This document shows, piece after piece, positions 41,421 to 51,117 of a stretch of DNA of 64,000 bases. The notes under the pieces were generated by a model. That model had not been told where the DNA came from, did not search any database, and saw nothing but the letters and a program-made list of their open reading frames with translations. Positions within the stretch are counted from its first letter, which is position 1. Every line of letters begins with the position of its first letter. Origin of the DNA: Granulicella mallensis MP5ACTX8 (lineage in GTDB: Bacteria; Acidobacteriota; Terriglobia; Terriglobales; Acidobacteriaceae); NCBI RefSeq assembly GCF_000178955.2, contig NC_016631.1:2790001-2854000 (forward strand), in the 5' to 3' direction. The translations under genes and the position numbers were made by a program.

Positions 41421-42767
41421 TCAGTGGCTCCTTATGGACGAAAGTTCATCGCCTGTGAAGAGCGTACCCCGTAGAAAAACGGCGTTGATGCGACGAGTGT
41501 TGGAGATGTTTTCCAAAGGATTCGCGTCGAGAAGTACGAGGTCTGCGATCTTTCCACGTTCAATGGTGCCCACGCTCTTCGATACGCCCATGAACTGTGC
41601 AGCATCCCGTGTTGCGGACTGAATGGCTTGAAGAGGCGTCAACCCAGCCTGCACGAGAAGTTCGAGTTCACTATGCAGAGCTTCTCCTCCCTGGGGATAA
41701 GGTCCGTCTGTTCCGGCAAGAATGGGGACGCCGGCTTTCTTCATCTCGCCGACGACCTCCAGGTCCTTTGCGAAGATTCTCTTTCCAGACTCCAGATCGC
41801 GATCGTTCAACTTGTCCCCATCTTTGTTGCTTGCCCATAGGGTGTTCAGGACATAAAGCGTTGGTGTTTGTGCAACCCCATGAGCCGCGTAGAGACGATA
41901 GAGGCGCTGAGCTTTATCCTCACTAAAAGTGGAGAGAAGCCTATCGTCGAATTCGGCTTTAAATTGGGGTTCGCTTGCCTGACGTTTTTCTTTCATCGCG
42001 GTTAGGAGTTCGTCATAGGTTTTCTTCGTTTCCGCATTGAACGATTCCTCGTCGCTGGAACAGGTGATAAGAACATTGAGAAATCTTCCACCTAGATGTT
42101 CGACGTTCTTCTGATTCGCCTGCGCGATGCTTCCGGCGGAGATCTCTGCCGGGATGTGGCCAACGAGCGGAAGCCCCTGATTCTTTGCCTCCTCTGCAAT
42201 AGCCCAGTACAACTCCGGAGTCAGGCTCGTATCGACTTCAACATAATCGACTCCGCGTTGTTTTAAAGTTCTGACCTCATCGCGTGCCTGCTTCTCATCG
42301 AATAGATCGACGATGAGTGACATTTGGACGGGAACCGGTCCCTCCAATAGGGGGCCTGCAATGAAGAGACGTGGACCGATGAGAGCCCCGGAGGCCGTCG
42401 CGGTTCGAAGCCGCACAATATCATCCAGCGGCGCACCCATATCGCGGACGGTAGTGATCCCGTAGGAGATCAGAGATAAAAGAGGCGCCTTTGACTGATC
42501 GAAGGCCGGTCCATGCAGGTCGTTGTTCCAGAGCCCTGGGATCAGGAATTTTCCGGTACCGTCAACGATCTTTGTTCCCTGGGGTTGTCGCTTGTGGCTG
42601 CTGGTAATTGCCACGATCTTCGCCCCTTGCACCACAACAGTCGTGTCGCGCCTGGGAGCATGGTCAGTGCCATCGATGAGCGTGACATTTTCAATGGCAA
42701 TTCGGCTCTGTGCAGATGCAGGAAGGAGCAAGGACGCAGAAAGGGCAAGAAGCAGGAGGCTTCGCAT
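41421..42767 (-). CDS. Exported amidohydrolase-family protein with an altered metal site
   Basis: This 448-residue protein has a signal peptide ending near PASAQ and an amidohydrolase (imidazolonepropionase-like) fold. IPGLWNNDLHGP (77-88) sits where family members have HxH; here the first His is Asp83 while His85 remains. VGHIPAE, VEHLGG and AGTDGP keep the other histidine and aspartate positions. It is probably a periplasmic hydrolase or dipeptidase-like enzyme, or a member with changed metal use. No strong ribosome site. It follows TonB receptor 3 on the same strand, 139 bp away with a terminator-like hairpin between, so co-transcription is doubtful. Confidence 0.83.
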   Translation of the reverse strand: MRSLLLLALSASLLLPASAQSRIAIENVTLIDGTDHAPRRDTTVVVQGAKIVAITSSHKRQPQGTKIVDGTGKFLIPGLWNNDLHGPAFDQSKAPLLSLISYGITTVRDMGAPLDDIVRLRTATASGALIGPRLFIAGPLLEGPVPVQMSLIVDLFDEKQARDEVRTLKQRGVDYVEVDTSLTPELYWAIAEEAKNQGLPLVGHIPAEISAGSIAQANQKNVEHLGGRFLNVLITCSSDEESFNAETKKTYDELLTAMKEKRQASEPQFKAEFDDRLLSTFSEDKAQRLYRLYAAHGVAQTPTLYVLNTLWASNKDGDKLNDRDLESGKRIFAKDLEVVGEMKKAGVPILAGTDGPYPQGGEALHSELELLVQAGLTPLQAIQSATRDAAQFMGVSKSVGTIERGKIADLVLLDANPLENISNTRRINAVFLRGTLFTGDELSSIRSH

Positions 42768-42837
42768 TCTGTGTCATACGCGATGAATCTGTATTCGGTT
42801 CCGCAGAAGTCCTTATCGTTAGTGAGATGAAAGCCAC

Positions 42838-42870
42838 AAGACCTCGGCAAGGTAAGCTTGCCGAGGTCTT
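42838..42870 (-). terminator. Terminator-like hairpin after TonB receptor 3
   Basis: AAGACCTCGGCAAG (42838-42851) and CTTGCCGAGGTCTT (42857-42870) form a perfect 14-bp stem with loop GTAAG. It lies just beyond the stop of the minus-strand receptor. Confidence 0.75.
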
Positions 42871-42906
42871 GAGATGTAAATAAGGCTGCTTGGAGGATGG
42901 AGCAGG

Positions 42907-45900
42907 TTAGAAGAGAATCTTGACGGCGAACTGGAGCTGCCGTGCAGGATAGTTGGAGGTGATTGCCCCGTAGCCACCATCGGTTCTGTTTCCGTCCGGC
43001 GCCTGATAGTTCACCTGGTTCAGCGCGTTGAAGGCTTCCGCGCGGAAATCAAGTTTTGTATCGTTCGCCCACAGATTGAACGCCTTGTGGAGCCCCAGAT
43101 CGAGCTGCGAGAAACCGGGCGCTCGGACGGAGTTTCTGCCGGTGTTACCGAGAGGCCGGCTTGGATCCATGGGTAGCGCTACGGTGTTGAGATTGAGATA
43201 TCCATTGAGAGCAGAGGTTGTCTTCATCCATTTTGAGGAAGGGTTCACAGGGTTGCCGATGGTGTTGGGTCGTTGAGCATAGAGCGTGCCCGAGGAAGCC
43301 GCACCTGCCGTAAGTGCGAAAGCGTCGGAGGCAAGGTTGCCCAGTTTGTAGCCACCGGCGGAGTAGGTGATGTTTATGGGAAGACCGCTGGTTGCCGTGT
43401 TGATCGCGGTAAACTGCCAGTCTCCCAGGATGCCACGGACGATGTGATTCGCATTGCCGCCGAAGCGCTTTCCGCGTCCGTAGGGCAGATCGTAGACGAG
43501 CGAGGTGGTGTCGTTGATCGGTTGATCGTAGCCGGAGCGGCCGCGGTCGTAGTTCGGGTCCTTGTAGGTCAGGAAGTTGGTGTCGCCGTTGTTGTTTTCG
43601 AGCGTGCCGGAGGCGTTGTCGATGGCGTGTGACCAGGTAAACGAGTTGAGCAGATAGAGGCCATACGAGTAGCGGTGTTCGAGTTTGACCTGAAGCGCGT
43701 GGTAGATGCTGTCACCCGCGCCGAAGGCGATTTCGATTCCGGCAAAGCTCTGAATAGGACGCCGTTTCTGCACCGTCAAGCAAGTGGCTGTGTTGGCCGA
43801 TTGGCAGGTAGAAGCCTGCGGATTGGCTTCGTTGTAGTCCGCCAGGGTGGGCAGGTGTTTTCCTGAGACTCCTACGTAAGCGATATCGAGCAGCGTGTTT
43901 TTGGTGAGCTGCTGCTGTACGGTCACGTGCCAGCTTTCGGCGTAGCCGTTGGGATCGTTCGCGGGCTCGTAGTGCGGCTGGGCCAGCAGTGGGTTGAAGT
44001 TAGAGGGATCGGTGAAGCCGTTGGCATAACCCTGCATCGTGGTGCGGAAGCAGGAGGCGGGATTCTGCGAGAGGCTGGTGCAGAGCGGCTGCCCGTTGGC
44101 GGCCAGGGGCGCGATCTGGTTTACCTGCGCGTCGAAGGTGAAGGGAGCGTTATAGACCAGCAGGTTCTCTCCGCCTTCGCGAACGAAGTGGGTATAGCTG
44201 ATGCCGTAGCCTGCGCGAACTACCGTGGTGGGTTGTGCCTGGAACGAGAAGCCGACGCGGGGCGCGAAGTTGTTCTTCTGCATGTTGACCAGCGCGCGGT
44301 TATAGATTGAGCCGGGGGATGCGGTGATCAGCTTGCCTGTCGAGGGGGATGTGGCGGGGTCGAAGTTGGCGAGCTGGTTGTTGGCTTCCCACTCCGGTGT
44401 TCCCAGCTCATAGCGAAGACCGACGTTGACCGTCAGCTTGTGGTTCAGACGCAGATCGTCTTGTCCGTACCACTGGTGCAGGCGCTGCTGAATGCTGACC
44501 AGGTGAGTGTTGTTCAGCTCATAGTGGCTGCGCGCGCCGAAGAAGAAGTCCGTCAGGGCGATGGCTTCGTTCGTCACCGTACCGCTGAGCCCGGCAGGTG
44601 TGGGCGTTCCCATGGGAGGCGTGCTGAAGGCGCCGGAGTAGGTGTCATTACCGTACTTCGGATGGAAGTCATCGTCGGCAACAGAGATGTGCTGATACTC
44701 ATAGCCGAACTTTAAGCTGTGCGCGGCGCGCAGCATGGAGTAGTTGACCTTGGGGTTGATGACGAAGGGATTCTGTACGTTGGGGCTTGTCGTCTGGCGG
44801 CCAAAGCTGCTGAAGTTATTCACGGCCTGTGAGTTCAGCGGGCCAACGACGCGCGGATCGGTCGGGATATTGGGAATGCCGGCTTCGGCGAGGAAGCTGG
44901 GCTGGCCGATGTTGGGCGGCACCTTGCTTCCGTTGACCTTGCTGATGCCGACGCGAGCGTCGAGCAGGGAGTTATTGCTTACGGTGTAGGTGATGCCGAA
45001 GGCTTCCTGCTGATCGAAGATCGTCACGATACTGTTGGAGTTTCCGCCGTCGGGGCCGGGGATGTTGGGAGGATCGAAGATATCGACGTTGCGCTGGCTG
45101 AAGCGAAAGAACGCGTTCAGCTTTGGGGTGAAGTAGCCATCGTAACGGGCATCACCCTTGTTGTCGTTGAGCGAGCCGCGGGGTAGAGAGACATAGTTGT
45201 TGGAGGCGCCCGGAACATTAGTGGCAGGTAGAGCGCCCATCACCAGTGTCGCCAACGGATTGATCAACGAGGTGGGCACCTGGGCGAACTTTGTGACCGG
45301 ATCCACCTGATAGATCTCTCCGGTATAGGGATTCATCACAGGAGTGGGGAAGCGTCCGAGCCGCTGGTTCGCGTCCGGAATCGTCGCGGTGGCCAGGCTT
45401 CGTGTGACGCGCCGCTCTCCTTCGTAGTCGAGGAAGAAGAACTGCTTGTTGCGCAGGAAGGGGGTCTTGATTGGGCCGCCGAAGGTTCCGCCGAACTGGT
45501 TCTGCTGATAGGTCGGCTTCTGGGTGTGCCCGGTCAGCGCGTTGACCGGCGGCAGAAAGGGGCCGATGGCATTCAGCGAGGTGTTGCGGAGGTACTCCCA
45601 TGCGGCGCCGTGGAAGTGGCTGGTTCCGCTGCGGGTGGTTGCGTTGACGACAGCTCCGGTTACGCGGCCATACTCGGCGCTGTAGTTATCGGTCATCACC
45701 TTGAACTCGCTGAGTGCATCCGGTGAGGGTTGGATGGTCTGGTTCGAGAAGCCCTGGTTGTCTGTTCCGTAGAGGTTGTTATCCAGACCGTCGAGGATGA
45801 AGTTGTTCTGTTCGCTGCGCTGTCCGTTGACGTTGAAGGAGGAATCGCGGTTCGAAAGGGTCTGGTTCTCAAGGACAGACTTTCTGACGCCCGGAACCAG

Positions 45901-46437
45901 CAGCGCAAGATCGGCGTAGGAGCGGCCGTTGAGCGGAAGATTGACGATCTCGTGCTGGCCGATGACCTCGCCGCGATCGCTGGTATCTGTCTCGAGCATG
46001 CTCTCGGCGCCGGTTACGGTGACGCTCTCGCTGGCTCCGCCTACATCCATCGTGACGTCGACGCGCTGGCGCGCTGCTACCGCGACGGTTACATGGTCGA
46101 CGTGCGCGGTCTTGAAGCCTGTGAGTTCGGCGGTCAGGTTATAGTCGCCCGGCTGGACGGAGGCGAACTCATAGTCGCCCTGGCCGTTGGTGACGGCGGT
46201 CTGCTGGGTGCGGGTAGCTATATTCGTCAGCACTACCGTGCTCTTGGGAAGGAAGGCGCCGCTGCGGTCTCTTAGGGTTCCAAGCACGCTGGCGGAATCG
46301 AACTGTGCCATCGCCTGACCTGCGGCGAGCAGAAAAAGAATGGCGATGAGCAACGAGGAATAGCCGAAAAATCGGGAACGACGCGCGGCGAGTCGTGTTG
46401 TCGGACTGGCGGAACGAGGCAGGGAAAAACGGAACAT
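42907..46437 (-). CDS. Oar-like TonB-dependent receptor 3
   Basis: This protein of about 1176 residues starts at 46437 (MFRFSLP), chosen because AGGAG lies about 10 nt upstream; the open frame reaches further up without a ribosome site. It has a signal peptide (LLAAGQAMAQ), a carboxypeptidase-regulatory-like domain (GTLRDRSGAFLPKSTVVLTN), a plug (IVNLPLNGRSYADLALLVPGVRKS) and a long barrel ending in QFAVKILF. It belongs to a different subgroup from receptors 1 and 2 (NLPLNGRSY, NVNGQRSEQNNFILDG). Its promoter lacks their shared block. It is divergent from a transmembrane winged-helix regulator, the best candidate for its control. Cargo unknown. Confidence 0.92.
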   Translation of the reverse strand: MFRFSLPRSASPTTRLAARRSRFFGYSSLLIAILFLLAAGQAMAQFDSASVLGTLRDRSGAFLPKSTVVLTNIATRTQQTAVTNGQGDYEFASVQPGDYNLTAELTGFKTAHVDHVTVAVAARQRVDVTMDVGGASESVTVTGAESMLETDTSDRGEVIGQHEIVNLPLNGRSYADLALLVPGVRKSVLENQTLSNRDSSFNVNGQRSEQNNFILDGLDNNLYGTDNQGFSNQTIQPSPDALSEFKVMTDNYSAEYGRVTGAVVNATTRSGTSHFHGAAWEYLRNTSLNAIGPFLPPVNALTGHTQKPTYQQNQFGGTFGGPIKTPFLRNKQFFFLDYEGERRVTRSLATATIPDANQRLGRFPTPVMNPYTGEIYQVDPVTKFAQVPTSLINPLATLVMGALPATNVPGASNNYVSLPRGSLNDNKGDARYDGYFTPKLNAFFRFSQRNVDIFDPPNIPGPDGGNSNSIVTIFDQQEAFGITYTVSNNSLLDARVGISKVNGSKVPPNIGQPSFLAEAGIPNIPTDPRVVGPLNSQAVNNFSSFGRQTTSPNVQNPFVINPKVNYSMLRAAHSLKFGYEYQHISVADDDFHPKYGNDTYSGAFSTPPMGTPTPAGLSGTVTNEAIALTDFFFGARSHYELNNTHLVSIQQRLHQWYGQDDLRLNHKLTVNVGLRYELGTPEWEANNQLANFDPATSPSTGKLITASPGSIYNRALVNMQKNNFAPRVGFSFQAQPTTVVRAGYGISYTHFVREGGENLLVYNAPFTFDAQVNQIAPLAANGQPLCTSLSQNPASCFRTTMQGYANGFTDPSNFNPLLAQPHYEPANDPNGYAESWHVTVQQQLTKNTLLDIAYVGVSGKHLPTLADYNEANPQASTCQSANTATCLTVQKRRPIQSFAGIEIAFGAGDSIYHALQVKLEHRYSYGLYLLNSFTWSHAIDNASGTLENNNGDTNFLTYKDPNYDRGRSGYDQPINDTTSLVYDLPYGRGKRFGGNANHIVRGILGDWQFTAINTATSGLPINITYSAGGYKLGNLASDAFALTAGAASSGTLYAQRPNTIGNPVNPSSKWMKTTSALNGYLNLNTVALPMDPSRPLGNTGRNSVRAPGFSQLDLGLHKAFNLWANDTKLDFRAEAFNALNQVNYQAPDGNRTDGGYGAITSNYPARQLQFAVKILF

Positions 46438-46631
46438 GGTTGAGATTCTCCTGATCTTTCGTTGAATGTAGGGGTGATCAGGATGATGGTGAGGTAAGGG
46501 GCGGTCAGCGCATAGGTGGTACCCCGGGGTAGAGAAGAAGATTGCAAATTTTGATGGCGGAAGACGCCTGTTTTGCTGGGAATAACAGCTTGATTCATGC
46601 CGCAGGAACTTTGTGTTCACTGTAATTTCAC

Positions 46632-46798
46632 GCTTGAAAAATCAAGCCTACCCTGTGATATTCCACCGTTGAGGGATTGTGGATAGGACTGCTTAACGTT
46701 CACATTCTATTGATGAAAGGCTCTTATCTTCGGGTGAAGCCCCGGTTTAATCGATTTTCTTGGTAGTACTCGCATACCGCAGTTGTTCACTGCGAGTA
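46632..46798. promoter_or_regulatory. Palindromes in the receptor 3 / regulator intergenic gap
   Basis: The gap 46438-46817 contains no gene. It has GCTTGA-AAAA-TCAAGC (46632-46647). It also has TACTCGCA (46767-46774) paired with TGCGAGTA (46791-46798), ending 19 bp before the regulator ATG. Either could be an operator or, for the second, a hairpin in the leader. There is no evidence of binding beyond position and symmetry. Confidence 0.4.
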
Positions 46799-46817
46799 AT
46801 CCGGGCAGAACGGGCCT

Positions 46818-48161
46818 ATGAAGGATCGCAGTTCCTACAAACCGTCGAACCCTGGACTATCGAAAGATGCACGCTGGCTTCTTGCACAGCGGCTTGTGGC
46901 GAATAAGAACTTTGCCAAGTCCCCCTTTCTTACTAACTTTCTTCTGTATGTGTGCGACCGCGAGCTCAGTGGGCGCGCCGATGAGATCACTGAGTACCAG
47001 ATCGGGATTCAGGCCTTTGGCCGGCCGGTGGATTACAACCCGGGTGTCGACAATGTCGTTCGCAACTATGCCCGTGTGCTGCGCAAGCGGCTGGACCAGT
47101 ACTTCGAGACGGATGGAAAGAATGAGCCGATCCGGATCAGCATTCCTGTAGGCCGCTATGTCCCCATCTTTCACGAGAGCGCGCAGGCAGCTGGCGATGG
47201 AATGCCTGTGCAACCGCCGCAAGCTCCAAGAGAAGAAGTTGAGATAAAGAAGCAGGTTCAGGAGAAGGCAGGGAATCCGAGCATGCCGGAGAGGCGAGGT
47301 TCGCACAGACTCCTGCTCGGAGTAGTGTTCGCTCTTGTGGGAGCAGTCCTGGTCATCGGATTTTTGGGAATCCACTTCTTCAAGCGAAGGCCTGCGACGC
47401 TCTCGCATCAGCTCTGGACGCAACTCTTCCGCAAGGACAGGCAGACGCTGGTTGTCCCAGCCGACAGCGGTCTTGGAATTCTTGAAAACCTTACCCGGCG
47501 ACCTGTTCGGCTCTCCGAATATGTCACTGGCTCGTATCTCTCCCATGAAGATGCCATGGATCATGTGGATGCGAATAACCTGAACGATCTTCGCAACCAG
47601 CGATATACCAGTGTGGCCGATCTGAACATTGCGTTGAGCCTGTCTCACGTGCCGGAGTTGGTCCAGGAGTTGTTCGCGATTCGATATGCTCGCGATCTCA
47701 GAATGGATGACCTGAAGCAATCGAATGTCATTCTTCTGGGCTCGGTCCATACGAATCCCTGGGTCGAGCTCTTCGAGAAGAAGTTGAACTTTGCGTTGCA
47801 GTACAGCTCAGAGGTCGATGATTCGATTGTTGTGAATCGGCGCCCTGGGACAGGGGAGAGTGCGGTCTATCAGAACGGGCACGCCGAAGACCCGCAGCGG
47901 ACGTATGCCATCGTTGCGTTTGTCCCCAGCCTGGATGGAAAAGGGCATGCGCTTCTGCTGGAAGGGCTCAATATGGCGGGGACGCAGGCCGCTTCCGATT
48001 TCTTTCTCAGCGAGAAAGCGATGGAGCCCATCCTGCAGAAAGCGCGAGGTTCGGATGGATCGATTCGTCCCTTCGAGATATTGCTTGAGACGAGCAGCAT
48101 AGGAGCGAATGCTCCTGAGTCTCGGGTGATTGCTGAGAGATATGCGGACGGTATTTATTAG
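46818..48161 (+). CDS. Membrane-anchored winged-helix regulator with extracytoplasmic domain
   Basis: This 447-residue protein has three parts. Residues about 18-118 form a winged-helix-like domain of the type with LLAQRLVANKNFAKSPFLTNFLLYV...EYQIGIQAFGRPVDYNPGVDNVVRNYARVLRKRL and PIRISIPVGRYVPIF. One transmembrane helix lies at about 165-188. A 250-residue C-terminal domain would lie in the periplasm. This N-terminal domain is widespread in Acidobacteria and in cyclase- or TPR-linked regulators; direct DNA binding is plausible but unproved. The divergent neighbour is TonB receptor 3, suggesting ToxR-like one-component control of that gene. The ribosome site is weak. Confidence 0.75.
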   Translation: MKDRSSYKPSNPGLSKDARWLLAQRLVANKNFAKSPFLTNFLLYVCDRELSGRADEITEYQIGIQAFGRPVDYNPGVDNVVRNYARVLRKRLDQYFETDGKNEPIRISIPVGRYVPIFHESAQAAGDGMPVQPPQAPREEVEIKKQVQEKAGNPSMPERRGSHRLLLGVVFALVGAVLVIGFLGIHFFKRRPATLSHQLWTQLFRKDRQTLVVPADSGLGILENLTRRPVRLSEYVTGSYLSHEDAMDHVDANNLNDLRNQRYTSVADLNIALSLSHVPELVQELFAIRYARDLRMDDLKQSNVILLGSVHTNPWVELFEKKLNFALQYSSEVDDSIVVNRRPGTGESAVYQNGHAEDPQRTYAIVAFVPSLDGKGHALLLEGLNMAGTQAASDFFLSEKAMEPILQKARGSDGSIRPFEILLETSSIGANAPESRVIAERYADGIY

Positions 48162-48240
48162 AGAGTTGAAGTTGTGTGGTGAGTCGTTAAACCGCGATGC
48201 TCGAGCCTCGCAGGGTGATGGAGCCGTAGCCTTTAGGACG

Positions 48241-48425
48241 CGGAGTCGAAGGACCCCGAGGGTTGCAATCTTGCCCAAGCCTTTTGCACCTTTTCGACCT
48301 CGAGCGCTCGAGCCTGGACTCTCGTGCTGGAAAAGGTCCCAACATCACGGGTGAGATCAAGTCCCTCGGGGTCCTTCGACTCCGCACCTCGCAAAGACGC
48401 GAGGCACTCCGCTCAGGATGACGAT
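48241..48425. repeat. Dispersed repeat with 22-bp inverted arms
   Basis: A perfect 22-bp inverted pair (48241-48262 / 48363-48384) is built from GAAGGACCCCGAGGG and its complement. It encloses inner palindromes around CGAGCGCTCGAG. It is followed by GACTCCGCACCTCGC..CTCCGCTCAGGATGACG. Related copies lie at 390-520 and 62592-62812. Positions 48162-48471 hold no gene. Confidence 0.85.
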
Positions 48426-48471
48426 TCTGTGGGGGGGAATAAGCTATGTGAGTAAAGTCGACCCCAGGGGG

Positions 48472-48924
48472 TTACTTCAGCTCAAAGATGCTGTCGATCT
48501 CGACCGGAATGCCCATCGGCAAGGTGTGGACTCCGAGGGCGCTGCGCGCGGGGAGCTTGTCCGGTCCGAACAGGGCGAGCAAGAGATCGCTGGCGCCATT
48601 CGCTACCTTGGGGTGCTGCGTGAAGGATGAATCCGCGCGGACGTAAACAGTCAATCGGCTGCACCGATCGATCTTGTCCAGGCCATGTGCCTGGTTGACG
48701 CAGGACAGGATCATCAGCATGGTCAGGCGCGCTGCCTCTTGCGCTCTCTCCAGTGAGATGTCTCCGCCAACTACACCTATAATCGGCTTGCCGTTTTCGA
48801 ACGGTCCGAGTCCAGAGACGTAGAGCTGGCTTCCTGAAATCGAAACCGTTTTATAAGAGCCGAGAGGGTCGATAGGGGCTGGCAATTCCAGGCCGAGTTG
48901 TGTGAGGCGATCGGTGAAGTTCAT
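48472..48924 (-). CDS. RidA/YjgF-family protein
   Basis: This protein of about 150 residues starts at MNFTDRL (48924), preceded by GAGAGAAACT. The RidA-type sequence includes VSISGSQLYVSGLGPFENGKPIIG and VEIDSIFEL at the end. Such trimers hydrolyse reactive enamines and imines; this longer RidA-like subgroup (with RSALGVHTLPMG) has less certain substrates. It is not linked to a clear operon. The region upstream (48925-49311) carries a hairpin repeat at 49007-49092. Confidence 0.86.
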   Translation of the reverse strand: MNFTDRLTQLGLELPAPIDPLGSYKTVSISGSQLYVSGLGPFENGKPIIGVVGGDISLERAQEAARLTMLMILSCVNQAHGLDKIDRCSRLTVYVRADSSFTQHPKVANGASDLLLALFGPDKLPARSALGVHTLPMGIPVEIDSIFELK

Positions 48925-49006
48925 AGTTTCTCTCTTCAGCGTATCAAGATTGCAGGGCATTTTATTCATCATGCGAGTCGCTCAGATAAGCAGTGTCGCC
49001 AGGGAG

Positions 49007-49092
49007 CAGCAGATTCCTTTTCCACCCCAGAGAGCAAAGAACGCTCTCTGGGGGCCCGGCCTTCGGGAATGACAAGCAAGAAAAGCAAAAGC
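49007..49092. repeat. Repeat copy shared with the end of the GH78 gene
   Basis: CAGCAGATTCC, CTTCGGGAATGAC and AGAAAAGCAAAAGC appear here and at 38259-38301. This copy has an extra hairpin (CCCCAGAGAGC 49025-49035 / GCTCTCTGGGG 49043-49053). The rest of 48925-49311 shows no gene. Confidence 0.65.
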
Positions 49093-49311
49093 CGAAGGCC
49101 CGAGGCTATAGCAGGCGCTGCGAGCTGCGAATCCACAATAACCATTGTGATAGCTTGATAGTTAATATCAAGAGTTGAGCCCGGCTCAACGCCAACCTGC
49201 TTCCGGGCAAGGTGGAGCTCCCATTGCAGGAGGGAAGATATGGCCGATCTGGCAACACCGGTTTTTATCTCATCGCGTCCACCTATGAGCCATAGAGGGA
49301 TTTGAGACGTA

Positions 49312-50379
49312 ATGAGTAAAGAAAACATCAATATTGTTCAGCAGTTTGCGAGTGATAACTATTCGGGTATCTGTCCCGAGGCTTTGTCTGCCATGCAGGA
49401 TGCGAACTTCGGGCATGCCTCTTCTTACGGTGATGATGCCTGGACCGGACGAGCTGCTAATGCCTTCCGTCAACTCTTTGAGACTGATTGTGAAGTCTTC
49501 TTTGTGTTCAACGGCACGGCGGCTAACTCGCTTGCGCTGGCCTCGCTCTGCCAGTCCTACCATGGGGTCATCTGTGCCGATTCGGCGCACGTGGAGACGG
49601 ACGAATGCGGTGCTCCCGAATTCTTTTCCAATGGTTCAAAGCTGCTGGTGGCTCACTCCGCAGATGGCAAGCTGACGCCGGACTCCATTCATGAGCTGGC
49701 GACGAAGCGTCAGGATATCCACTATCCAAAGCCGCGGGTCGTTACGATGACACAGCCGACAGAGACGGGGCGGGTCTACACGACAGAAGAGGTGCAGGCG
49801 ATCTCTGCAGCGTGTAAGGCGCATGGTCTCTCGCTGCATATGGATGGCGCCCGTTTTGCGAATGCCTGCGCCAAGCTCGAGCAGTCGCCGGCGGAGCTTA
49901 CGTGGAGGAGTGGCGTCGATGTTCTGTGTTTCGGCGGAACGAAGAATGGGATGGCTGTTGGCGAGGCCGTGATCTTCTTCGATCGCAAGCTTGCTGCTGA
50001 TTTTGATTACCGCTGCAAGCAGGCCGGGCAGCTTGCTTCCAAGATGCGCTTTTTGACTGCACCTTGGGTAGGCCTGCTCGAGAGCGGAGCCTGGTTGACT
50101 AATGCGGCGCATGCCAATCGGTGCGCTGCGTACTTTGCGGAACAGATCGCAACGATTCCAGGGGTTACCATCGTCTCTGCCGTTGATGCCAATGCCGTCT
50201 TCGTTCATGCCTCTGAGGGAATCCTGGAGCCATTGCAAAAGCGTGGCTGGAAGTTCTATACCTTCATTGGCGGCGCCGCGCGCTTCATGTTCTCCTGGGA
50301 CGCGGATCTGGCCCGGATCGATGAGCTCGTGCGTGACCTGCAGGAGTGCGCTCTTTCGGCAAAAGACGCGCTCGTCTAG
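49312..50379 (+). CDS. ltaE: Low-specificity L-threonine aldolase family (PLP enzyme)
   Basis: This 355-residue fold-type I PLP enzyme has FASDNYSGICPEAL near the N-terminus and LHMDGARFANA (175-185). The lysine that forms the internal aldimine is in FGGTKNGM (Lys211). The length and motifs fit low-specificity threonine aldolase or a beta-eliminating relative, which splits threonine or allo-threonine to glycine and acetaldehyde. A GAGACGTA site precedes the ATG. Cytoplasmic, with no clear operon partner. Confidence 0.85.
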   Translation: MSKENINIVQQFASDNYSGICPEALSAMQDANFGHASSYGDDAWTGRAANAFRQLFETDCEVFFVFNGTAANSLALASLCQSYHGVICADSAHVETDECGAPEFFSNGSKLLVAHSADGKLTPDSIHELATKRQDIHYPKPRVVTMTQPTETGRVYTTEEVQAISAACKAHGLSLHMDGARFANACAKLEQSPAELTWRSGVDVLCFGGTKNGMAVGEAVIFFDRKLAADFDYRCKQAGQLASKMRFLTAPWVGLLESGAWLTNAAHANRCAAYFAEQIATIPGVTIVSAVDANAVFVHASEGILEPLQKRGWKFYTFIGGAARFMFSWDADLARIDELVRDLQECALSAKDALV

Positions 50380-50470
50380 AAGACCTAGGCAGCAGATTTT
50401 CTGCAGGGAATAAAACAAAGGCAAAGGGGTTCTAATAAAGGAGATTCCGGGCTGAGGCTCGGCAAGGCTT

Positions 50471-51022
50471 ATGATCGAATCGCATATGACAAAAGCTCAG
50501 ACCCGCCGCAACTTCCTTCGGACTGCGCCCCTCGCCGCAGTCACGCTTCCACTGGCAGGCACGCTGTTCTCTGCGTCTTCTGCGCTTGCTGAGACGGGAC
50601 AGTCTACCGATGAGAAATCGCAGGCGACCTTCCAGCTGTTTCCGGCAGCAACGATCGACGAGATGGTAAAGGGATTGCAAGCTGCGCCCGCCGCTAAAGA
50701 CATCGTCAGCGCGAAAGGGCTGGCTGTGTCGATGACGGTGAGTGCGGAGGAGAAGAAGATCGCGAAGGAGTTCGAGTTCCATGAACATCGCGATCATGTC
50801 TTCCAGGTGCTGGATGGCGCGACTGTCTACGAGGTTGGCGGATCGCCCCAGAACGCGCGCCAGACCAAGCCCGGTGAGTGGCTCGCTCCGCACTCGGAAG
50901 GGTTTACTTCGATCGCCCTCAAGAAGGGGGACATGCTGGTTGTCCCACGGATGACGCCGCATAGACGTGTAACTGAAATGGGCGTGAGCCTGTTGTTGAT
51001 CAACGCCACGACGCCTGCCTAG
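50471..51022 (+). CDS. Tat-exported cupin-domain protein
   Basis: This 183-residue protein has a twin-arginine signal (QTRRNFLRTAPLAAVTLP). A cupin segment follows, FEFHEHRDHVFQVLDG with metal-ligand histidines and VPRMTPHRRVT at the second motif. Function unknown; export via Tat suggests a cofactor or metal bound before export. The ribosome site AAGG before 50471 favours that start; an ATG at 50486 is also possible. Confidence 0.8.
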   Translation: MIESHMTKAQTRRNFLRTAPLAAVTLPLAGTLFSASSALAETGQSTDEKSQATFQLFPAATIDEMVKGLQAAPAAKDIVSAKGLAVSMTVSAEEKKIAKEFEFHEHRDHVFQVLDGATVYEVGGSPQNARQTKPGEWLAPHSEGFTSIALKKGDMLVVPRMTPHRRVTEMGVSLLLINATTPA

Positions 51023-51117
51023 CAGAGTCAACAGATTTATCGCCTTCTCCAACTCCGGTTGTTGCACGGAGTGTAACCCTTAACCGATTTACAGTACCTG
51101 TACCAAGGAGCCACGTC

